Shown: positions 1 to 5,090 of the stretch, piece by piece | Layout: each line of letters starts with the position of its first letter | How positions within the stretch are numbered: position 1 is the first letter of the stretch | Source of the DNA: Bacteroidota bacterium | Lineage (GTDB): Bacteria; Bacteroidota; Bacteroidia; Chitinophagales; Chitinophagaceae | DNA length: 5,736 nt | Direction of reading: 5' to 3' | Assembly: GCA_023436685.1 (NCBI GenBank) | Contig: JAEZIL010000277.1 | Coordinates: forward strand, 1 to 5,736 | Program-made: the position numbers and the translations under genes | The notes under the pieces: generated by a model | Databases searched by the model: none | What the model saw: only the letters and a program-made list of their open reading frames with translations | Told to the model about the DNA's origin: nothing

Positions 1-938
1 CCCTCAGATACCCTCAATTCAGGGGCATTCTTGGCGTTCAGTGTCAGCTCAAGGTTGCCATTATTGTTGAAGACGAAAAAGTCGGGTATAATATAGCTTT
101 CAGCTTTGTTAAGTATTGCAAAGGCAGAACCAGGCTTAGGGTTTAATTTTATTATGATATTGATAACCTCACGAAACTTATCATCGTTTAAGCCAAGCTG
201 ACGCTGAATTTTATCATAGTGTTTTTTTATAAACTCATTGAAATGATCCTCTATTACCTGTATAGCGCTTTTTACGCTATCAGAAACCGGGGCTATACGT
301 TTCAATTGTAATGTAAGGCATTCCTGTAAGCTCCAGGCGCATACTCCAGGCGGATCAAATTGTAATTGGATACGTTGTATTAGTTCACTTACTTCTTCCG
401 TGTTGGTATATATATTTCTTCCAAAGGCCAAATCATCTACCAGGGCCGTTACTTCGCGGCGCAGATACCCGTCTTCATCTATGCTGCCTATTATTTGTTC
501 GGCAATTTGCTGTTGGCGTTCATCTAGTTCCAGCATGCCCAATTGATCCAGTAAATGATCATGAAAATTGCTTTCTACGCGTACTGGTGTACCTACACGT
601 TCATTTTCTCCACTGCCATAATAATCGTCACCATAATCGTATCCTCCACCGTCGTCGTCTTCGTGCCGTAAAAAATCGTCAAGATCTACTTTGTCAGCCG
701 TATCGCTGCTCAATTCTACATCATCCAACTCACTTTCCGTTTCCCCTGGTTCATTGTCTGATAAATCATACTCATCCAACTCGCTTTCATTGCCATGCTC
801 AAGAGCAGGGTTCTCTTCCATTTCTTCTTTTATACGCTCTTCCAGGTTAGCAGTAGGTACCTGTAGCAATTTCATTAGTTGAATTTGCTGCGGTGATAGT
901 TTTTGTAATAATTTCTGCTGTTGCGACTGTCTAAGCAT
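1..938 (-). CDS. rpoN: RNA polymerase sigma-54 factor RpoN, N-terminal part (cut by window edge)
   Basis: Alternative sigma factor that directs RNA polymerase to -24/-12 promoters and needs an AAA+ activator to open them. Reading the minus strand from the ATG at 938 gives 312 open codons running off the left edge; the family is usually about 480-500 residues. Residues 1-48 are the Gln/Leu-rich activator-interacting region I (MLRQSQQQKLLQKL at the start, then EENPALE). Residues 49-113 are a very acidic Asp/Glu/Gly/Tyr-rich region II. From about 120 comes the core-binding domain, with conserved IIGSIDEDGYL (149-159), FDPPGVCAWSLQECL (194-208) and LNPKPG (265-270). The C-terminal helix-turn-helix and RpoN box would lie beyond the edge. 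The start is chosen because region I of the family begins at this residue; the next Met (22) would delete half of it. It is transcribed divergently from ald. Identity is very secure; whether the gene is intact cannot be judged. Confidence 0.96.
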   Translation of the reverse strand, partial: MLRQSQQQKLLQKLSPQQIQLMKLLQVPTANLEERIKEEMEENPALEHGNESELDEYDLSDNEPGETESELDDVELSSDTADKVDLDDFLRHEDDDGGGYDYGDDYYGSGENERVGTPVRVESNFHDHLLDQLGMLELDERQQQIAEQIIGSIDEDGYLRREVTALVDDLAFGRNIYTNTEEVSELIQRIQLQFDPPGVCAWSLQECLTLQLKRIAPVSDSVKSAIQVIEDHFNEFIKKHYDKIQRQLGLNDDKFREVINIIIKLNPKPGSAFAILNKAESYIIPDFFVFNNNGNLELTLNAKNAPELRVSE

Positions 939-944
939 TCCGTA

Positions 945-973
945 CAAAAATAGAGTTTAAAGGTATAAAACAA
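945..973 (-). promoter_or_regulatory. Predicted Bacteroidota-type sigma-A promoter for rpoN
   Basis: On the minus strand, TTG (973-971), an 18-nt spacer and TATTTTTG (952-945) match the Bacteroidota -33/-7 consensus TTTG/TAnnTTTG. The -7 element ends only 6 nt before the rpoN ATG, so transcription would start at or within a few bases of the start codon and give a leaderless or nearly leaderless mRNA. This is a consensus match only; TTTG words are common in AT-rich DNA. Confidence 0.6.
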
Positions 974-1013
974 GGCCATTAAACCAGGTGAAAAAACACT
1001 GTAAAATAAAGAG

Positions 1014-1036
1014 TTAACATTTTATGACAATGTTAA
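1014..1036. repeat. Perfect 8-bp inverted repeat in the rpoN/ald divergent region
   Basis: TTAACATT (1014-1021) and AATGTTAA (1029-1036) are exact reverse complements separated by 7 nt. The 15-nt centre-to-centre distance is the kind of spacing seen for dimeric regulator operators. It lies about 40 bp upstream of the rpoN -33 element and about 60 bp upstream of the ald start. An operator is an inference; the half-sites are AT-rich, so chance is a real alternative. Confidence 0.4.
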
Positions 1037-1051
1037 AATACTTCTTTTATC

Positions 1052-1071
1052 AAAAGTACTTTCGTACTTTT
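1052..1071. repeat. Perfect 8-bp inverted repeat with 4-nt loop upstream of ald
   Basis: AAAAGTAC (1052-1059) and GTACTTTT (1064-1071) are exact reverse complements around a TTTC centre. The same stretch also contains a direct repeat of GTACTTT (1056-1062 and 1064-1070). It overlaps the candidate -7 element of ald, so it could be an operator covering the promoter or a small hairpin at the 5' end of the transcript. Neither role is shown by the sequence alone. Confidence 0.45.
1057..1064 (+). promoter_or_regulatory. Candidate -7 element for ald
   Basis: TACTTTCG differs from the Bacteroidota -7 consensus TAnnTTTG at one position and would leave a leader of roughly 25-30 nt before the ald ATG. 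An overlapping alternative, TACTTTTC at 1065-1072, also has one mismatch. No TTG is found at the expected -33 spacing for either, so this is a weak call. The region just before the ald ATG has no clear Shine-Dalgarno sequence. Confidence 0.3.
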
Positions 1072-1097
1072 CTGCCAAATGTGAATAGCCAGAGTGC

Positions 1098-2309
1098 ATG
1101 ATAAAGAAGCCATACATATCGCCGTCATTTTCTTATGTGCCATTAGAGGAAACACTTGAAATTATTCCTAAAAAGAAACAGTTATTTATTGGTATACCTA
1201 AGGAAACATCATTTCAGGAAAATCGTGTAGCATTAACACCAGAGGCTGTATCGGTGCTTGTTAATAACGGGCACGAGGTAGCTGTAGAGCATAGCGCGGG
1301 TGAAGGGTCATTTTATTTTGATAGTGACTACAGCGAAGCCGGTGCGCGTATAGTGTATGAGAAAGCAGAATTGTTTAAAGCTACTACCATCATAAAGTCA
1401 GCACCAATTTCAGAGGAAGAGGCGGGTTTACTACAGCCGAATCAGGTTGTAATATCGCCAATACATCTTCCTTTTTTGAAATCGGAAATGCTGGAAGTCC
1501 TTATACAAAAGAAAATTATTGCTATAGCTTTTGAATCGATAAAGGATGATTCAGGTACTTATCCTATTGTTCGTTCCATGAGTGAAATTGCAGGTAGTTC
1601 AGCCATACTTACAGCTGCTAAATACCTAAGCAATGTGCATAATGGCAAGGGTATTTTATTGGGAGGCATTTCAGGTGTGCCACCAGCTGAAGTATTAATA
1701 ATAGGGGCTGGAGTAGTTGGCGAATTTGCAGCACGTACCGCATTAGGGCTAGGCGCATCGGTTAAGATTTTTGATAATTCCATCTACCGGCTCATGCGTT
1801 TACAAAATAATATTGGCAGGCGTTGTTTCACTTCTGTGCTCGATCCTGTTACACTCGCAGAAGAGTTGGCAAATGCAGATGTTGCAGTAGGTGCATTAAA
1901 GCCGGTTAATGGCATAACCCCCGTTGTTGTAACTGATGATATGGTGAGCAATATGAAGGCCGGATCGGTAATAGTAGATGTAAGTATTGATCGGGGAGGT
2001 TGTTTTGAAACATCCAAAGTTACCACGCACGAGAAGCCTGTATTTAGAAAGTATGATGTGATACACTATTGTGTTCCTAATATTGCATCTGGCATATCGC
2101 GCACCGCTTCGCGCGCTATTAGTAATGTATTGATGCCTATCCTGCAGCAATGTGCAGATTCAGGCGGAGTAGAGGAGCTAATACAGGTGAAGAAGGGTAT
2201 CCGCAACGGCGTGTATATGTATAAAGGCTGCGTTACTAATGCACCTTTAGCAAGAAGGTTCAATTTTAAATATACCGACCTGGAACTACTACTTGCATCC
2301 CAAAGTTAA
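1098..2309 (+). CDS. ald: Alanine dehydrogenase (Bacteroidota type, with N-terminal extension)
   Basis: Cytoplasmic NAD-dependent enzyme interconverting L-alanine and pyruvate plus ammonia; it links amino-acid catabolism, nitrogen assimilation and central carbon. The 403-residue product has the Ald/PNT N-terminal domain opening with IGIPKE (31-36) and ENRVALTPEA (41-50). By alignment from memory with the Mycobacterium enzyme, R43, K100, H123 and D298 correspond to Arg15, Lys75, His96 and Asp270 of the pyruvate site. The Rossmann part has GAGVVG (203-208) with an acidic D226 after the next strand, fitting NAD rather than NADP. VDVSIDRGGCFE (293-304) and HYCVPNIAS (323-331) are family signatures. 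About 27 residues precede the usual first strand, and the C-terminus (GIRNGVYMYKG) is also longer than the ~370-residue classical form; both fit the Bacteroidota group. The alternative, a transhydrogenase alpha subunit, is less likely because the family signatures favour Ald and no pntB follows. Confidence 0.93.
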   Translation: MIKKPYISPSFSYVPLEETLEIIPKKKQLFIGIPKETSFQENRVALTPEAVSVLVNNGHEVAVEHSAGEGSFYFDSDYSEAGARIVYEKAELFKATTIIKSAPISEEEAGLLQPNQVVISPIHLPFLKSEMLEVLIQKKIIAIAFESIKDDSGTYPIVRSMSEIAGSSAILTAAKYLSNVHNGKGILLGGISGVPPAEVLIIGAGVVGEFAARTALGLGASVKIFDNSIYRLMRLQNNIGRRCFTSVLDPVTLAEELANADVAVGALKPVNGITPVVVTDDMVSNMKAGSVIVDVSIDRGGCFETSKVTTHEKPVFRKYDVIHYCVPNIASGISRTASRAISNVLMPILQQCADSGGVEELIQVKKGIRNGVYMYKGCVTNAPLARRFNFKYTDLELLLASQS

Positions 2310-2318
2310 TACCCTCAA

Positions 2319-2687
2319 ATGCCGAATAACCGACTCAATAAAACCATCGCAGGCTATCATCTGCTTATGATATTGTCGGCCGTTGACCGCAGAATTGGTG
2401 CTGCAGAAGATGCCGTAATACGTAATTACTTGGTGGCTGAATTTCCCTTTCACGTAAATCTTGATAGGGAAATGGAAGTTATTAGTAACCTAAGGCCAGA
2501 TGAGTGGGAAGCGCATTTTATTAAATCGATGGATGATTTTTTTGACGATGCTACTGAAGAGGAGCGCAAAAAGCTACTTCGTTTTGCCCTTGAGCTTACC
2601 AAGGCTGATAAAGTAATCACCAAAGAAGAGAACTATTATCTTAACCTGTTGTTTGAAAACTGGGAGCACGATCGCCTAGGCTTTTAG
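2319..2687 (+). CDS. TerB-like small helical protein, function unknown
   Basis: A 122-residue acidic, mostly helical protein with no signal peptide or membrane segment, so probably cytoplasmic. It shows two repeats of the TerB/DjlA-type pattern A-x-D-x-x-I-x-x-x-E: A21, D23, I26 and E30 in the first half, and A96, D97, I100 and E103/E104 in the second. The length is close to a lone TerB domain (about 120-150 residues). TerB domains bind divalent metal in tellurite-resistance and membrane stress complexes, but no other ter gene is present, so a tellurite role should not be assumed. It starts 9 nt after the ald stop in the same reading frame and is probably co-transcribed with it. No ribosome-binding sequence is visible. 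Its last 12 bp overlap the end of uppP on the other strand. Family assignment is moderately sure; function is unknown. Confidence 0.75.
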   Translation: MPNNRLNKTIAGYHLLMILSAVDRRIGAAEDAVIRNYLVAEFPFHVNLDREMEVISNLRPDEWEAHFIKSMDDFFDDATEEERKKLLRFALELTKADKVITKEENYYLNLLFENWEHDRLGF

Positions 2688-3491
2688 CCCTAACACTAAA
2701 AGAATAAGCAAACCCGCAATAATGCGGTATATGCCAAACAACTTGAAGCCATACTTCTGCAAAAAGCTAATAAAGCTTTTTATGGCTATCATAGCTACAA
2801 CAAACGATACCGCTGCTCCTACACCAAATGTCGCCAGATTGTCACTATTCAATGTTAATAATTCGTACCCTTTCATTTCAGTGCCATCTACATTCCAGTC
2901 TTTTAATACCAATGAGTAGCCGGTGGCTGCTGCCATTGTTGGTACAGCAAGAAAAAATGAGAACTCAGCTGCCAGGCTGCGCGTGAGTTTTTGTTGCATG
3001 CCGCCAATAATGCTTGCGGCGCTGCGGCTTACACCCGGTATCATAGATATACATTGCCACACACCTATCCAAAAACCTTTCACAGGCGTTATTTGTGGTT
3101 CTTCGGTTACGGTAGGGTTGCGAAAAGCTTTATCTATAAATAAGAGCACTATACCCCCTAGTATCAGGCTTACTGAAACAGTAATAGGGCTTTCTAATAG
3201 TTCTTCAATGGCATCGTTAAACAAAAAGCCAAGTACCAATGCCGGAAAAACGGCAATGGCCAATTTCATATAGAACTGCCATTTGCTAAAATCAACAAAC
3301 TTTTTCCAGTAAAGTACAACTACTGAGAGTATTGCGCCCAGCTGTATGCATATTTCAAACAGCTTGGTAAAGGTGTCTTCCTGTATACCCATAATTGAAC
3401 TGGCAATGATCATATGGCCGGTAGAAGAAACAGGTAAGAACTCAGTAATTCCCTCTACAATGCCGAGGATTATAGCTTCAATTGTAGTCAT
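2676..3491 (-). CDS. uppP: Undecaprenyl-diphosphatase (UppP/BacA family)
   Basis: Integral membrane phosphatase that converts undecaprenyl diphosphate to the monophosphate, recycling the lipid carrier for peptidoglycan and other envelope polymers; extra copies give bacitracin resistance. The 271 residues match the usual family length (about 260-275). The first signature, EGITEFLPVSSTGH (13-26), contains E13, E17, S23 and H26, which correspond to the catalytic Glu17, Glu21, Ser27 and His30 of E. coli BacA. The second signature, PGVSRSAAS (152-160), supplies R156 (E. coli Arg174). Hydrophobic segments lie roughly at 48-61, 77-92, 103-119, 174-194, 220-240 and 253-269, with two re-entrant signature loops. 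It is the last gene of the folD-queE-uppP run, 3 nt after the queE stop. Its tail overlaps the TerB-like gene, and I see no terminator hairpin with a T-run between the convergent genes. Confidence 0.97.
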   Translation of the reverse strand: MTTIEAIILGIVEGITEFLPVSSTGHMIIASSIMGIQEDTFTKLFEICIQLGAILSVVVLYWKKFVDFSKWQFYMKLAIAVFPALVLGFLFNDAIEELLESPITVSVSLILGGIVLLFIDKAFRNPTVTEEPQITPVKGFWIGVWQCISMIPGVSRSAASIIGGMQQKLTRSLAAEFSFFLAVPTMAAATGYSLVLKDWNVDGTEMKGYELLTLNSDNLATFGVGAAVSFVVAMIAIKSFISFLQKYGFKLFGIYRIIAGLLILLVLGLKA

Positions 3492-3494
3492 GCT

Positions 3495-4118
3495 CTATGG
3501 TATGTTGATATATTTGTGTGTTTGCAGCGACAATTGCCACTGTGGATGTTGCTGTATATAATCAATTATAAGTGGAGTTACCTGTTCGCGTTTACTCCAT
3601 TCAGGCTGCAAGTAAAGGCGGCATTCATTATTCACCCTTGCTGCATGCTCTTCGGCCCATTTAAAGTCAGATTTATTGAATACTACAATCTTCAATTCAT
3701 GCGCTTCTTTCAATGCCTCTGGCAGAGGAGCCTTGAATTTCTTAGGCGATAATGTTATCCAATCTAAGTTACCGGAAAGTTCGCTGGATCCTGACGTTTC
3801 AATATGTGTACGAAAGCCTGCTATATGCAAGGCGTCGGTTAATGGTTTCAAGTTGTGCATACATGGTTCCCCCCCGGTTATCACTGCTATTCTGCCCGGG
3901 TATTGCGATGCGATATCAACCAGTTCTTCGATTTTCATAAGCGGGTGCCTGCCGCTATCCCAGCTGTCCTTTACATCGCACCATACACAGCCCACATCGC
4001 ATCCGCCTAGTCTTATAAAATAGGCTGCCTGGCCCGCATAAAAGCCTTCACCTTGAAGGGTATAGAAGTGCTCCATTACGGGATATGAAGTAGCAGTATG
4101 TAAAGCTTCTGAGTTCAA
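3495..4118 (-). CDS. queE: 7-carboxy-7-deazaguanine synthase (radical SAM)
   Basis: Radical SAM enzyme that rearranges 6-carboxytetrahydropterin to 7-carboxy-7-deazaguanine on the way to preQ0 and queuosine in tRNA. The 207-residue product carries FYTLQGEG (18-25), the cluster motif C40-x3-C44-x2-C47, TGGEP (81-85) for SAM binding, ETSGS (107-111) and a closing LQTHKYINI, all QueE signatures. The start is a TTG at 4118. The next in-frame start, ATG at 4076 (Met15), would remove the YPVM strand that aligns with the YPI near the start of E. coli QueE. The only in-frame codons upstream of TTG lead straight to the folD stop, so TTG is the sole longer choice. It lies 6 nt after folD and 3 nt before uppP. 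No other queuosine gene is visible here. Val49 replaces the Thr/Ser that commonly follows the cluster Cys-Asp. Confidence 0.95.
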   Translation of the reverse strand: MNSEALHTATSYPVMEHFYTLQGEGFYAGQAAYFIRLGGCDVGCVWCDVKDSWDSGRHPLMKIEELVDIASQYPGRIAVITGGEPCMHNLKPLTDALHIAGFRTHIETSGSSELSGNLDWITLSPKKFKAPLPEALKEAHELKIVVFNKSDFKWAEEHAARVNNECRLYLQPEWSKREQVTPLIIDYIQQHPQWQLSLQTHKYINIP

Positions 4119-4124
4119 CCTGTA

Positions 4125-4997
4125 TTATGCTAATTTAGCTGCCTCCAGTGTGTTCTTCATAAGACCGCAAATAGTCATAGGGCCAACACCTTTAGGTACA
4201 GGCGTTATATAGCTGCATTTCGCTGCTACATTATCAAAATCAACATCTCCTACCAGCCTTGTGCCAGTTTTGCGTGTTGGGTCATCTATGCGGTTTATGC
4301 CTACGTCTATTACTATTGCACCTTCTTTAACCATGTCGGCAGTTACGTATCTTGGCCGTCCAATTGCAGCTACAATAATGTCTGCAGTTAGTACAATTTC
4401 TTTGAGGTTTATTGTTTTGGAATGGCAAATTGTTACCGTAGCGTTGCCGGGGTTGCTATTACGGCTCATCAATATGGTCATAGGGGTACCTACTATATTG
4501 CTGCGGCCTATCACAACACAGTGCTTGCCTGTAGTATCAATTTTATAATGTTCCAGCATCAGTAGAATACCGTATGGCGTAGCTGGCAAAAATCCAGGCT
4601 GTCCAAGCAACATTTTACCTTGCGATATTGGGTGGAAGCCATCTACGTCCTTCTCGGGTGCAATATTGTTGATGATAATATCTGGCGATATATGTGCAGG
4701 CAAAGGTAGCTGGACAAGAATGCCATTGATTTTCTTATCTGCATTCAGCCCTTTAATAACATCTAATAACTTCTCTTCAGTTATATCACTTTCAAAGCGC
4801 AATAGTGTAGATCCAAAGCCCAGTTCTTCGCATGTACGTACTTTCGATCCCACATATGCTTCGCTGGCAGGATTATTCCCAACTAAAACAGCAGCCAGAT
4901 GAGGCACTTTGCCAGTGTCTGCTTTTAATTGTGCTGCTTCTTTTTTCAATTCAGCTTTTATATGTGCCGATACCGCTGTACCATCCAAAATTTGCAT
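4125..4997 (-). CDS. folD: Bifunctional methylenetetrahydrofolate dehydrogenase / methenyltetrahydrofolate cyclohydrolase
   Basis: Cytoplasmic enzyme interconverting 5,10-methylene-, 5,10-methenyl- and 10-formyl-tetrahydrofolate using NADP, supplying one-carbon units for purines and formyl-Met. From ATG 4997 the product is 290 residues, the normal length. Catalytic Y48 and K52 sit in SEAYVGSKVRTCEELG (45-60); NGILVQLPLP (91-100), EKDVDGFHP (115-123), GRSNIVGTP (164-172) and TPVPKGVGPMT (265-275) are all family signatures. An ATG 14 codons upstream (5039) is in frame, but the family begins at MQILDG, and a -7 promoter element lies between the two ATGs, so the shorter start is preferred. It is the first gene of the folD-queE-uppP operon and is divergent from the Nif3-like gene. 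All key residues are present. Confidence 0.97.
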   Translation of the reverse strand: MQILDGTAVSAHIKAELKKEAAQLKADTGKVPHLAAVLVGNNPASEAYVGSKVRTCEELGFGSTLLRFESDITEEKLLDVIKGLNADKKINGILVQLPLPAHISPDIIINNIAPEKDVDGFHPISQGKMLLGQPGFLPATPYGILLMLEHYKIDTTGKHCVVIGRSNIVGTPMTILMSRNSNPGNATVTICHSKTINLKEIVLTADIIVAAIGRPRYVTADMVKEGAIVIDVGINRIDDPTRKTGTRLVGDVDFDNVAAKCSYITPVPKGVGPMTICGLMKNTLEAAKLA

Positions 4998-5001
4998 GGC
5001 G

Positions 5002-5009
5002 CAAAGATA
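5002..5009 (-). promoter_or_regulatory. Predicted -7 element for the folD-queE-uppP operon
   Basis: TATCTTTG on the minus strand matches the Bacteroidota -7 consensus TAnnTTTG exactly and is followed by GCGCC and ATG-type spacing: only 4 nt separate it from the folD start codon at 4997. Transcription would begin at about the A of the ATG, giving a leaderless mRNA. No TTG is seen 17-23 nt upstream, so the -33 element is missing or poor. The site supports ATG 4997 over ATG 5039 as the folD start. Confidence 0.55.
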
Positions 5010-5053
5010 ACCCCCTTCTACGATATTGTATGGCTGCATTATGAAAGAAGGGA

Positions 5054-5086
5054 TTTGGGCAGGTTTCGCGAAAAGAAGTAATTTAC
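5054..5086 (+). promoter_or_regulatory. Candidate promoter for the Nif3-like gene
   Basis: TTTG (5054-5057), a 21-nt spacer and TAATTTAC (5079-5086) resemble a Bacteroidota -33/-7 pair; the -7 part has two mismatches to TAnnTTTG. Its end is 4 nt before the ATG at 5091, the same spacing as at folD. This is a weak match supported mainly by position. Confidence 0.35.
5064..5073. repeat. Perfect 10-bp palindrome in the folD/Nif3 divergent region
   Basis: TTTCGCGAAA is its own reverse complement and sits between the candidate -33 and -7 elements of the Nif3-like gene, where a bound regulator would block polymerase. The symmetry does not extend further. An operator role is an inference. Confidence 0.35.
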
Positions 5087-5090
5087 CGCT

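Noticed and set aside
587..882. Two plus-strand open frames of 87 and 63 codons
   Set aside because: They lie wholly inside rpoN on the opposite strand. Their His/Ser-rich composition is what antisense reading of the Asp/Glu-rich region II produces.
2319..2687. Tellurite-resistance role for the TerB-like gene
   Set aside because: No terA, terC, terD or terE neighbour is present, and a lone TerB domain is not evidence for tellurite resistance.
2679..2689. GGCTTTTAGCC as a terminator hairpin between the convergent genes
   Set aside because: The stem is only 4 bp with a 3-nt loop and no T-run follows on either strand; it is also inside coding sequence.
2676..3491. Acquired bacitracin-resistance gene
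   Set aside because: UppP is an ordinary housekeeping enzyme and sits in an operon with folD and queE; no sign of transfer is visible.
4998..5039. Longer folD with 14 extra N-terminal residues (304 in total)
   Set aside because: The FolD family starts at MQILDG, the extra residues do not resemble the family, and an exact -7 promoter element lies within this stretch.
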